Assembly (NCBI GenBank): GCA_024235795.1
Contig: JACKLR010000001.1
Span: forward strand, 496,001 to 560,000
Length of the DNA: 64,000 nucleotides
Source of the DNA: Burkholderiales bacterium
Lineage (GTDB): Bacteria; Pseudomonadota; Gammaproteobacteria; Burkholderiales; Nitrosomonadaceae
Reading direction: 5' to 3'
Position 1 is the stretch's first letter, and each line of letters opens with the position of its first letter. The position numbers were made by a program, and so were the translations under genes. Of this stretch, positions 55,912 through 64,000 are shown piece after piece. A model generated the notes under the pieces. That model was given only the letters and a program-made list of their open reading frames with translations, made no database searches and was not told the origin of the DNA.

Positions 55912-56844
55912 ATGGTTGATGATCTTTCACAACGCCCAATCGTTATTAAACGTATAAAGAAAGTTGCTGGAGGACATCATGGCGGCGCATGGAAAATCGC
56001 TTACGCCGATTTTGTAACCGCCATGATGGCTTTCTTTTTATTAATGTGGTTGCTCGGCTCAGCCTCGCAAGGCGATTTGGAAGGCATTTCCGAATATTTC
56101 AGAACACCATTAAAAATCGCCATGTTTGGTGGCTCCAACGTGGGTGATGCTAGCAGTATCGTAAAAGGCGGGGGTACCGATTTAACGCATAGCACCGGTC
56201 AAGTTAAAAAAGGCGAAACGATCGCTGAAAAAAAAGTTCTGGATCTCAAAGCTGCACAAGCGGAGCGAGAACGAATGGAATTATTGCGCCTTAACCAGCT
56301 AAAATCCAAAATTGAAGCCGCTATTGACGCAAATGCAATATTAAATCGATTCAAGAACCAGCTATTGCTGGATATTACAACCGAAGGGTTGCGCATTCAA
56401 ATTGTGGATGAACAGAATCGTCCGATGTTTGCTAGTGGGCGGGCCGAGCTACAACCGTATACCAAAGCCATTTTGCATGAAATAGGCAAAACATTGAATG
56501 ATGTTCCAAATAGAGTCAGTCTTTCCGGCCACACTGATGCGACGCCATTTCCATCGGGTGATAAAGGTTACAGCAATTGGGAATTATCCGCCGACCGCGC
56601 TAATGCATCTCGTAGGGAATTGATAACGGGTGGTATGGATACCAATAAAGTATTGCGGGTCGTGGGATTATCGTCAGCGGTATTATTCGATAAAGAGGAT
56701 CCCTACAATCCCATTAACCGTCGAATCAGCATTATCGTCATGAATGAAAAAACTGAAAAGGCAATTACAAATGAAAGCGAAGTCGTCAATGTAAGCGGCG
56801 AAACAAATTTTGATTCGCAGCCATTGATGACACCTGCCAACTAA
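55912..56844 (+). CDS. motB: flagellar motor stator protein MotB
   Basis: A 310-residue stator subunit. The single membrane helix (about 27-46) contains the proton-binding Asp in AYADFVTAMMAFFLLMWLLG. A plug and linker follow, then an OmpA-type peptidoglycan-binding domain (about 165-280) with VSLSGHTDATPF and the conserved DPYNPINRRISIIV. It follows motA directly; other flagellar genes are outside the window. Confidence 0.97.
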   Translation: MVDDLSQRPIVIKRIKKVAGGHHGGAWKIAYADFVTAMMAFFLLMWLLGSASQGDLEGISEYFRTPLKIAMFGGSNVGDASSIVKGGGTDLTHSTGQVKKGETIAEKKVLDLKAAQAERERMELLRLNQLKSKIEAAIDANAILNRFKNQLLLDITTEGLRIQIVDEQNRPMFASGRAELQPYTKAILHEIGKTLNDVPNRVSLSGHTDATPFPSGDKGYSNWELSADRANASRRELITGGMDTNKVLRVVGLSSAVLFDKEDPYNPINRRISIIVMNEKTEKAITNESEVVNVSGETNFDSQPLMTPAN

Positions 56845-56874
56845 CCTTATGCCTTATTGCGGTCAAATTAAGAT

Positions 56875-57633
56875 ATGCAAACCTGTATAAAAAATAAGCA
56901 AAAGCCGGCATTGCTGGCATTACTTATACAATTGACAGCTTTAACGCTTATTTTTCCGTTAATTGCCTACTATCCCTCTTTTAGTATTTTGGAATGGGCG
57001 ATATTTCACGGGATTGTGGCAGCTTTTTTGAGTTATATTATTAAGATGGCTATCTGGTGGATTCCGATACAGCTGTGTTTCATGCCTGCCATCGTTGTGA
57101 CACATACCATTGGGCTATCTCCGATCTGGTTTGCACTGGCCTTTGGCGTACTGATATTAATCTACGGCAAAACCTATCAAACCCAGGTTCCACTTTATCT
57201 TTCCAGCAATCAAGCAACAGAAGTCTTAACGACACTCTTACCGCAAAAAAAGAATTTTACATTTATGGATCTTGGTTGTGGTTGCGGCGGACTTCTCAGC
57301 AAACTCAGTAAAACACATGCCAACGGTATATTTCACGGCATAGAAGCTGCCCTGCTGCCCTATTTCATCAGCCGAATTCGAAACCTGTTCGTTCAGCCCA
57401 ATTACAAGATCCAGCTCGGTGACTTGTGGAAACAGAATCTCTCGCACTATGATATTGTCTATGCCTATTTGTCTCCGGTACCGATGAAGTCACTGTGGAA
57501 AAAAGCATCTCTTGAAATGCGTCCCGGTAGCTTTTTTATCAGCAACACATTTATGGTCCCAGGCATTAAACCAGACAAATGCATCAAGTTGAATGATTTC
57601 TCAGACGCGACTTTATATATCTGGCGTATTTAG
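56875..57633 (+). CDS. membrane-anchored class I SAM-dependent methyltransferase
   Basis: A 252-residue protein. The first 95 residues contain three or four membrane helices. The C-terminal half is a Rossmann methyltransferase domain with AdoMet motif MDLGCGCGGLLSKLSK near residue 125 and IVYAYLSPVPMKSLW as motif IV. It lies 30 bp after motB, so it may be co-transcribed, but its role is unknown. The Cys-rich motif I (GCGCGG) is unusual. Confidence 0.8.
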   Translation: MQTCIKNKQKPALLALLIQLTALTLIFPLIAYYPSFSILEWAIFHGIVAAFLSYIIKMAIWWIPIQLCFMPAIVVTHTIGLSPIWFALAFGVLILIYGKTYQTQVPLYLSSNQATEVLTTLLPQKKNFTFMDLGCGCGGLLSKLSKTHANGIFHGIEAALLPYFISRIRNLFVQPNYKIQLGDLWKQNLSHYDIVYAYLSPVPMKSLWKKASLEMRPGSFFISNTFMVPGIKPDKCIKLNDFSDATLYIWRI

Positions 57634-57687
57634 TGCATTTTTTACATCAACACATGAGACATGCCGGGCTGACTAATAAACACGACG

Positions 57688-59070
57688 TTAATTTCTCCGC
57701 CAGGTGGTTCCCTGCGGACCGTCTTCCAGAATAATTCCTGAATTTAAAAGATTCTGACGTATCGCATCCGCTTCAGTATAACGACCTGCTTTTCTTGCCT
57801 CCAGGCGCTGCTGAATTAATTGTTCTATTTCCTCAGGGGAAATGACTGCTGCAGCAGTTTCCGCTGGACTATTCTGTAAATAGGCTTGTGGGATTTGCTG
57901 CAATAACCCCAAAATACCACCGAGTGATTTTAATAGCGATGCGCTGGTGACTGACTGCGTTTTATTCACAATACTGGCCAACTCGAACAGCACAGCTATG
58001 GCTTCAGGCGTATTAAAGTCATCATTCATCGCCGCCATAAAGGCATCCGCATGTTCATTCGTCCAGTCTATTTCGCTATTTTCTGCGCCTTCAATATCTT
58101 TCAACGAAATATATAACCGGTCTAAAGCAAGCTTGGCATCATTTAAATGCTGATCCGAATAGTTTAAAGGGCTGCGATAATGTGCACGCAGAATAAAAAA
58201 ACGCACAACTTCAGGTTGATAATTTTTTAACACTTCTCTTACGGTAAAAAAATTACCCAAAGATTTCGACATTTTCTCACTATCGACACGCACAAAACCA
58301 TTATGCATCCAATAATTCACAAAGGGATGATCATGGGCGCCTTCACTCTGGGCGATTTCATTTTCATGATGTGGAAATTGCAAGTCCTGGCCACCACCGT
58401 GAATATCAAAATGTTCTCCCAGAAAATGTTCGCTCATTGCCGAACATTCAATATGCCAACCTGGGCGTCCGTTGCCCCAAGGTGACTCCCAATATGGTTC
58501 TCCTGGCTTGGCAGATTTCCATAAAACAAAGTCAAGCGGATCTTTTTTGTTGACATCGATTTCAACGCGTTCGCCAGCGCGCAAATCTTCCAGTGATTTT
58601 CCGGATAATTTTCCGTATCCCGGAAAATTATGCACCGCAAAATATACATCACCATTATCGGCTGAATACGCCAGCGATTTCCTGACTAATGTATCGATCA
58701 TCACAATCATTTTTTCAACATACTGCGTCGCACGCGGTTCATACGTTGGTCTAGCGGCACCGAGTGCATCTGCATCTTCTTCCATGGCCGCAATAAAACG
58801 TGATGTCAGCGATTCAATCGTTTCGCCATTCTCCAGTGCGCGTTTGATAATCTTGTCATCAATATCGGTGACGTTCCTCACATAAACGACCTCAAATCCG
58901 CATGCTTCAAGCCAGCGAACGACCATATCAAATACCACCAAGACACGTGCATGGCCAAGATGGCAAAAATCGTACACAGTCATGCCGCATACATAAATTT
59001 TTACTTTTCCAGGCATTAATGGAACAAAATCCTGTTTATCACGTGTCAGTGTGTTATAAATTGTTAACAT
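57688..59070 (-). CDS. cysS: cysteinyl-tRNA synthetase
   Basis: A 460-residue class I synthetase. The HIGH-type motif (CHLGHARVLVV) is near residue 36 and KMSKS (SEKMSKSLGNFFTV) near 268. Zinc ligands include the Cys of VCGMTVYD and the Cys of WHIECSAMSE. The C-terminal anticodon-binding region ends with the expected EDGPQGTTWRR. It is divergent from ppiA. Confidence 0.98.
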   Translation of the reverse strand: MLTIYNTLTRDKQDFVPLMPGKVKIYVCGMTVYDFCHLGHARVLVVFDMVVRWLEACGFEVVYVRNVTDIDDKIIKRALENGETIESLTSRFIAAMEEDADALGAARPTYEPRATQYVEKMIVMIDTLVRKSLAYSADNGDVYFAVHNFPGYGKLSGKSLEDLRAGERVEIDVNKKDPLDFVLWKSAKPGEPYWESPWGNGRPGWHIECSAMSEHFLGEHFDIHGGGQDLQFPHHENEIAQSEGAHDHPFVNYWMHNGFVRVDSEKMSKSLGNFFTVREVLKNYQPEVVRFFILRAHYRSPLNYSDQHLNDAKLALDRLYISLKDIEGAENSEIDWTNEHADAFMAAMNDDFNTPEAIAVLFELASIVNKTQSVTSASLLKSLGGILGLLQQIPQAYLQNSPAETAAAVISPEEIEQLIQQRLEARKAGRYTEADAIRQNLLNSGIILEDGPQGTTWRRN

Positions 59071-59220
59071 GCAAAGAATAGAATGGTTATGATTGTAGAA
59101 TTGTCTATCTTCTTGTTAGAATCTCGAATGCGCTGAATTTAATCAGAAAAGCTTGAGGAGTATAGCATAACAGTTCTATTAGCTCCTTACCTTCAAACAA
59201 ACTACTCATTAGGGAATCCG

Positions 59221-59814
59221 ATGCGTTTACTTCATTTTTTAATATTTGCTTTATTAATTTCTTACGGTATCTTGAGTCATGCTTCCGGTCCTCAAATATT
59301 GATGAAAACAAACCTGGGCGATGTAAAACTTGAGCTTTATCCTGACAAAGCACCTCAAACAGTCGAAAATTTCATGCAATATGTCGAGGATGGATTTTAT
59401 AAAAACACGATATTCCACCGCGTAATTCCAAATTTCATGGTTCAGGGCGGTGGTTTTGATACAAGTTTTAATCAAAAGCCTACACGCTCACCCGTTGAAA
59501 ATGAGGCAAATAACGGTCTTAAAAACGACATTGGTACAATTGCCATGGCTAGAACATCGGACCCACATTCCGCAACCGCCCAGTTTTTCATCAATGTTGT
59601 TAATAATGCGTTTCTTAACTTTACCGCGCCTAATCCAAGCGGGTATGGTTATACCGTTTTTGGGAAAGTTATTGACGGCATGGATATTGTGCATCAAATA
59701 GCCAAAACACCAACCGGACCTGGGGGGCCATTCCCAAGTGACGTTCCCAGAAATATGATTATTATTGAAGAGATGTCTGTGCAGCCATCTGCACCAGTTA
59801 ATAACGAAGAATAA
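59221..59814 (+). CDS. ppiA: periplasmic peptidyl-prolyl cis-trans isomerase (cyclophilin)
   Basis: A 197-residue cyclophilin with an N-terminal signal peptide (MRLLHFLIFALLISYGILSH). The domain carries FHRVIPNFMVQGGGFD, the active-site Arg and Gln-rich pattern, and TAQFFINVVNNAFLNF. It accelerates proline isomerisation in exported proteins. It lies 14 bp before a cytoplasmic paralogue; the two share a long identical core and look like a tandem duplication. Confidence 0.94.
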   Translation: MRLLHFLIFALLISYGILSHASGPQILMKTNLGDVKLELYPDKAPQTVENFMQYVEDGFYKNTIFHRVIPNFMVQGGGFDTSFNQKPTRSPVENEANNGLKNDIGTIAMARTSDPHSATAQFFINVVNNAFLNFTAPNPSGYGYTVFGKVIDGMDIVHQIAKTPTGPGGPFPSDVPRNMIIIEEMSVQPSAPVNNEE

Positions 59815-59828
59815 ATAAAGGTAATTTC

Positions 59829-60320
59829 ATGATCAGATTAACAACCAATCTTGGCACGATCACACTCGAACTAGACAGTGATAAGGCACCTCAAACAGTC
59901 CAGAATTTTCTAAGTTATGTGAAAAATGGATTTTACGATAACACTATTTTTCATCGTGTTATCGATGATTTCATGATCCAGGGTGGTGGTTTTGAGCCGG
60001 GTATGAAACAGAAGCAAACATTGCCTCCTATTCAGAATGAAGCCGCTAATGGCCTCAAAAATGATATCTATACCATTGCCATGGCGAGAACTGCGGATGT
60101 CCATTCTGCAACATCACAATTTTTTATCAATGTTGCCAGTAACGGGTTTCTGAATTACAAGGAGCCAACTACCCAGGGATTTGGTTATTGCGTTTTTGGC
60201 AAGATTGTTGAAGGCCAGGATGTGGTCGATCAAATCAAGAGAGTTAAAACAGGCGACCGCAGCGGTCACCAGAATGTTCCACTCGATGATGTCGTCATCC
60301 AGAAAGCTGAAATCATTTAG
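59829..60320 (+). CDS. ppiB: cytoplasmic peptidyl-prolyl cis-trans isomerase (cyclophilin B type)
   Basis: A 163-residue cyclophilin without signal peptide, starting MIRLTTNLGTITLELDSDKA. FHRVIDDFMIQGGGFEPGM and TSQFFINVASNGFLNYKEP are the catalytic core, and the length equals E. coli PpiB. It follows the periplasmic form with 14 bp between them. It converges with metZ. Confidence 0.96.
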   Translation: MIRLTTNLGTITLELDSDKAPQTVQNFLSYVKNGFYDNTIFHRVIDDFMIQGGGFEPGMKQKQTLPPIQNEAANGLKNDIYTIAMARTADVHSATSQFFINVASNGFLNYKEPTTQGFGYCVFGKIVEGQDVVDQIKRVKTGDRSGHQNVPLDDVVIQKAEII

Positions 60321-60395
60321 GCAAACACCCACACCGAAAAAATTCAGTTGTATGCGGATGTAATCACCGAGGCATTTAATACCACACGAATCGCT

Positions 60396-61571
60396 TTAAC
60401 CCAGTCCTCGAGCCAGATCAACCTGTATATCTTCAACAGCTTCAAGGCCGACAGCAATGCGCAGTAAACCATCGGTTATGCCGGCTGCATCTCGCGCTTG
60501 CTGACTAATGCGCCCATGTGTTGTTGTTGCGGGGTGTGTTAATGTCGTTTTGACATCTCCCAGATTGGCTGTAATTGAAACGAGTTTTGTATTGTCTATG
60601 ACACGCCAGGCGGCATCTTTGCCACCCTTAACTTCAAACGTAACAATACCCCCGCCTGTACTCTGTTGCCGTCTGGCAAGTTCATATTGAGGATGCGACG
60701 GTAATCCAGGATAAAAAATTCGTTCTACATTAGGATGAGCCTCTAACCATTGAGCCATTAACATGGCATTTTTTGAGTGTGCATCCATACGTACTTTTAG
60801 GGTTTCCAGACCTTTCAAAATAACCCAAGCGTTAAATGCACTTAGCGTTGGGCCAGCGGTTCGAAGAAACCCATAAACGCCTCCTTCCATCATGAGATCT
60901 CGACGGCCTAATACGGCGCCCCCTAATACTCTACCCTGTCCATCCAAGTATTTTGTGGCCGAGTGAATTACGATATCCGCGCCCAAATCGAGTGGTTTTT
61001 GCAGAATAGGCGTGCAAAAACAATTATCAACTGCAAGCCATGCACCAGCTTTCTTGGCTACAGTTGCTAGCGCGGAAATATCTGAAATTTCTGTTAATGG
61101 ATTGGAAGGGGTTTCTAGAAAAAAAAGCTTTGTGTTCGGTTTAATCGCTGCTTCCCAGGCACTGATATCTGTTGCAGATACATAGGTTGTCTCAACATCA
61201 AATTTTTTTAGAATATTATTAAATAAGTTTACGGTAGCGCCAAATAAACTCTGTGAGGCTACTATATGATCTCCAGCTGATAACAATCCCATCACGCATG
61301 ACAGTATTGCTGACATTCCAGTCGAAGTTGCAACACAGGTTTCAGCACTTTCCATGGCCGAAAGCCGTTCTTCAAGAGCAGTAACTGTAGGATTGGTAAA
61401 TCGTGAATAAATGTTACCGGACTCTTCACCAGAGAATCGGGCTGCTGCTTGGGCCGCATTATCAAAAACAAAACTGGAAGTTAAATAAATTGGTTCCGAA
61501 TGTTCATTAAATTGACTACGATTTATACCTGTACGCAGCGCGAGTGTTTCTGGTTTGAGTTGATCAGGCAT
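60396..61571 (-). CDS. metZ: O-succinylhomoserine sulfhydrylase
   Basis: PLP enzyme forming homocysteine from O-succinylhomoserine and sulfide. The start at 61571 has AGGAG upstream and gives MPDQLKPETLALRTGINRSQ, the family N-terminus; a longer frame from 61622 is not supported. The product is 391 residues. The PLP Lys is in DIVIHSATKYLDGQGRVLGG, and YSRFTNPTVTALEERLSAME is the Cys/Met-metabolism signature. The purF-metZ order is typical of beta- and gammaproteobacteria. metH in the same window completes methionine formation. Confidence 0.95.
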   Translation of the reverse strand: MPDQLKPETLALRTGINRSQFNEHSEPIYLTSSFVFDNAAQAAARFSGEESGNIYSRFTNPTVTALEERLSAMESAETCVATSTGMSAILSCVMGLLSAGDHIVASQSLFGATVNLFNNILKKFDVETTYVSATDISAWEAAIKPNTKLFFLETPSNPLTEISDISALATVAKKAGAWLAVDNCFCTPILQKPLDLGADIVIHSATKYLDGQGRVLGGAVLGRRDLMMEGGVYGFLRTAGPTLSAFNAWVILKGLETLKVRMDAHSKNAMLMAQWLEAHPNVERIFYPGLPSHPQYELARRQQSTGGGIVTFEVKGGKDAAWRVIDNTKLVSITANLGDVKTTLTHPATTTHGRISQQARDAAGITDGLLRIAVGLEAVEDIQVDLARGLG

Positions 61572-61634
61572 TCTAATAATTACTCCTGAAAAAACTTTAT
61601 AAACAATTTGTAATTTCCACAAGCATAATACTGC

Positions 61635-63155
61635 CTAATCAGATACAGTCAGACTAAAGTCAAGTTGCGTTTTTGAAGTTGATTGTGGCGCAACCTGTTC
61701 GGAATTTCTTTTCACTTCCAGCGTATCTAAATACTCGGGCGTTACATTACCAGTTATATAATGTCCATTAAAACAAGATGTTTCAAAACAGGTCAAATTT
61801 CGATTGATTTTTGAAACTGCATGTGTCAAAGCGTCTAGATCTTGAAAAATCAAATGATCAGCGCCAATCTCATGACAGATTTCTTCTGTATCGCGCTCAG
61901 TAGCAATCAATTCTTGGCGTGTTGGCATATCAATTCCATATACATTTGGAAAACGCACAGGAGGCGAGGCAGAGGCAAAATAAATTTTATTGGCGCCGGC
62001 ATCACGCGCCATCTGCACAATTTCTCGACTCGTCGTACCTCGCACAATCGAGTCATCAACAAGCAAAACATTTTTACCTTTAAACTCAATACTCATTGCA
62101 TTTAGCTTTTGGCGCACTGACTTTTTACGTAGTTGCTGCCCCGGCATAATAAATGTTCGACCAACATAGCGATTCTTGATAAACCCTTCACGAAAATCCA
62201 CCCCTAATTTATTGGCAAGTTGTAGTGCACTTGGTCGGCTTGAATCGGGTATTGGAATAACCACATCGATATCAAGATGACGCATGGACCGCTTAATTTT
62301 CTCAGCCAGAGACACACCCATATTCAATCTGGTCTCATAAACAGAAACACCGTCAATCATAGAGTCCGGTCTCGCCAGATAAACATACTCGAATATGCAG
62401 GGATTCAGTGCTGTCTCGCTAGCACATTGTTTACTAAAGAAATTGCCTGCCTCATCTATAAAAATGGCCTCACCAGGCGCAATATCCCGAATCAGTTGGA
62501 ACCCGAGTGTATCCAGTGCAACACTTTCAGAAGCAACCAGGTACTCACTGCTTTTTTCAGATTCAATCTTCCCAAACACCAGCGGGCGAATTCCATGGGG
62601 ATCACGAAATGCCAAAAGGCCATAGCCAGCAATCATTGCTACAACTGCATAGGCACCCTCACATCGCCTATGAACACCCCTAACTGCAGCAAATATAATA
62701 TCAGGGTCAAGATGGCAATTGCCGGTACTTTCCTGTAATTCATGCGCCAGCACATTCAATAAAACTTCTGAATCTGAATGCGTATTCACATGCCGCAAAT
62801 CTGTTCGAAATAATTCCTGGTTCAGCTGCTCTGCATTTGTAAGATTACCATTATGGCCCAAAACGATACCAAAAGGTGAATTCACATAAAATGGCTGTGC
62901 TTCTGCGGAAGATTTAGATGACCCAGCCGTAGGATAACGCACATGTCCGATACCCATATTGCCCAGCAATGCACGCATATTCCGGGTGCGAAAAACATCG
63001 CGAACCAAGCCCATTCCCTTATGCATATGAAACGTGTTTCCTTGGGCCGTTACGATACCACCAGCATCCTGCCCACGATGTTGCAGCATCAGCAAACCGT
63101 CATAAAGTAATTGATTGGCCGGCGATTTTGCAACGATACCGAGAATTCCGCACAT
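61635..63155 (-). CDS. purF: amidophosphoribosyltransferase
   Basis: A 506-residue enzyme catalysing the first committed step of purine synthesis. The N-terminal nucleophile is Cys2 (MCGILGIVAKSPANQLLYDG), so the initiator Met is removed. The glutaminase domain has LMLQHRGQDAGGI, and the PRTase domain has NVLLVDDSIVRGTTSREIV, the PRPP loop. It is flanked by cvpA upstream and metZ downstream, the standard cluster. Confidence 0.98.
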   Translation of the reverse strand: MCGILGIVAKSPANQLLYDGLLMLQHRGQDAGGIVTAQGNTFHMHKGMGLVRDVFRTRNMRALLGNMGIGHVRYPTAGSSKSSAEAQPFYVNSPFGIVLGHNGNLTNAEQLNQELFRTDLRHVNTHSDSEVLLNVLAHELQESTGNCHLDPDIIFAAVRGVHRRCEGAYAVVAMIAGYGLLAFRDPHGIRPLVFGKIESEKSSEYLVASESVALDTLGFQLIRDIAPGEAIFIDEAGNFFSKQCASETALNPCIFEYVYLARPDSMIDGVSVYETRLNMGVSLAEKIKRSMRHLDIDVVIPIPDSSRPSALQLANKLGVDFREGFIKNRYVGRTFIMPGQQLRKKSVRQKLNAMSIEFKGKNVLLVDDSIVRGTTSREIVQMARDAGANKIYFASASPPVRFPNVYGIDMPTRQELIATERDTEEICHEIGADHLIFQDLDALTHAVSKINRNLTCFETSCFNGHYITGNVTPEYLDTLEVKRNSEQVAPQSTSKTQLDFSLTVSD

Positions 63156-63229
63156 TTTCCTACTCCATCAATACAATAAATGACAATAAAAACCAAAAAT
63201 TATTTGATAAAGGTGACAATAAATCTTTA

Positions 63230-63748
63230 TCAATTGTGCTGTGTAATTTCCTCTTTTTTTTCATAACTAATATGTTTAGACAAATCATTGGGCAGCCAAG
63301 GCTTGACCTGCATGGCCATTACTTCCAACGTTGGGCTTAACACAGCTTGCCGCCATAAAGACTGCTGTGGCAATGCGGTCAGGCCGGCAATCAAAACCAA
63401 TGTCATTACAACGATCAATGCGCGAGCAAATCCGAAAAAAGCTCCCAGGAGTCGATCTATAAACCCTAGACCCACATTCTTAATTAATGCGTTTAGCAAC
63501 ATGGTAATCATAACGGTGACTATTAATGTTGCAATAAAAACCAGAATAAATGCTGCAATAATGCGTAACGATTCCCCGCTTAGTTCTGGTGGTATATAAG
63601 GCTCAAAATCGTAAGCAAAAGTACTTGCGGCAATAAAAGCAATTACCCATCCTGCAATAGATAAAACTTCGCGTACCAAGCCTCGTACGATACTTAAAAT
63701 GATTGATATAAAAAATATCCCTAGAACAACATAGTCAAAAATGGTCAT
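63230..63748 (-). CDS. cvpA: CvpA family membrane protein
   Basis: A 172-residue inner-membrane protein with four helices, starting MTIFDYVVLGIFFISIILSI (ATG at 63748; a TTG at 63769 is less likely). VRGLVREVLSIAGWVIAFIA and GFIDRLLGAFFGFARALIVV match the family. It is linked to colicin V production and biofilm phenotypes in other bacteria. It lies 74 bp before purF. Confidence 0.93.
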   Translation of the reverse strand: MTIFDYVVLGIFFISIILSIVRGLVREVLSIAGWVIAFIAASTFAYDFEPYIPPELSGESLRIIAAFILVFIATLIVTVMITMLLNALIKNVGLGFIDRLLGAFFGFARALIVVMTLVLIAGLTALPQQSLWRQAVLSPTLEVMAMQVKPWLPNDLSKHISYEKKEEITQHN

Positions 63749-63828
63749 TGAAAAGAAAACCCTACTCAATAAATTTACTATTTAGTCCAACATTACCAAA
63801 AAGCAATTGGATGTTTATAGTTCTTTTA

Positions 63829-64000
63829 TTATTTAGGTGTCACGACACCATCAAGTCCCTGCCCTTTAAGCTTTTCCAGCTCGTTTTCTGCAGCCATACG
63901 ATTTGAAAAAGGACCGATACGAACACGTGTCATTACATTGCCGTTGAGTATATGTGTTTCGGTAAAAGCATTAATACCATTCGACTTAAGATTGTTTAAC
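63829..64000 (-). CDS. SPOR-domain protein (DedD-like), C-terminal part
   Basis: The last 56 residues of a gene continuing beyond the window. The frame reads LNNLKSNGINAFTETHILNG, then VRIGPFSNRMAAENELEKLK and ends GVVTPK, a SPOR domain that binds denuded septal peptidoglycan. Position upstream of cvpA-purF matches dedD in the folC-dedD-cvpA-purF cluster. Confidence 0.85.
   Translation of the reverse strand, partial: LNNLKSNGINAFTETHILNGNVMTRVRIGPFSNRMAAENELEKLKGQGLDGVVTPK

Overview
The window looks like a chromosomal stretch of a betaproteobacterium, most likely an ammonia oxidiser related to Nitrosomonas. The basis is a periplasmic copper nitrite reductase (nirK), a gshA remnant that resembles the Acidithiobacillus/Nitrosomonas type of glutamate-cysteine ligase, a SulP anion transporter, flagellar motAB, and the betaproteobacterial orders aroQ-accB-accC-prmA-DUF3426 and dedD-cvpA-purF-metZ. 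The genus is inferred from gene content, not from a database search.

Layout. 1-6.6 kb is housekeeping: the 3' end of mpl, apt, nirK, a CPA2 K+/H+ antiporter, a gshA remnant with an apparent internal deletion, gshB and a small unknown gene. 6.6-8.4 kb is rubble: an IS3-family remnant, the tail of an RTX protein and undefined fragments. 8.4-18.9 kb is an accessory island: a 1060-residue STAND/TPR regulator with a SARP-like C-terminus, a serralysin-like RTX metalloprotease with a duplicated segment of about 190 residues, a second RTX protein, and a multi-TM sensor kinase/LuxR response regulator pair. No type I secretion genes lie in the window.

19.6-31.5 kb returns to core genes: yjdM/phnA, an OmpR-type two-component pair, uspA, a SulP transporter, a dead lytic transglycosylase followed by 41-bp repeats, metH, a DUF3426 zinc-ribbon protein and prmA. 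31.6-36.4 kb holds accC, accB, aroQ, sppA and an EVE-domain gene. 36.5-42.8 kb holds a frameshifted metallo-beta-lactamase-fold gene, a MITE-like repeat, a small membrane protein, a TolB-like beta-propeller, a monohaem cytochrome c with a histidine-rich tail, and a PQQ-type sugar dehydrogenase.

42.9-49.5 kb carries two unusual minus-strand groups. One is CYTH/CHAD protein, ParA-type ATPase and truncated SixA. The other is a small protein, a glycosyltransferase and a diacylglycerol-kinase-like lipid kinase, with a metallophosphoesterase nearby. The CHAD-ParA pair, overlapping by 4 bp, is the best candidate here for an undescribed system, possibly polyphosphate-granule positioning. 50.3-51.8 kb is a complete IS701-like insertion with 18-bp inverted repeats and a 4-bp target duplication. 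The rest is core: a glycerophosphodiesterase, YjbQ/UPF0047, an FSA-type aldolase, motAB, a membrane-anchored methyltransferase, cysS, two tandem cyclophilins, metZ, purF, cvpA and the end of a SPOR-domain protein.

No rRNA, tRNA or CRISPR array was recognised. At least six decayed or broken genes occur: gshA, the IS3 transposase, an RTX tail, a lytic transglycosylase, the MBL hydrolase and sixA.
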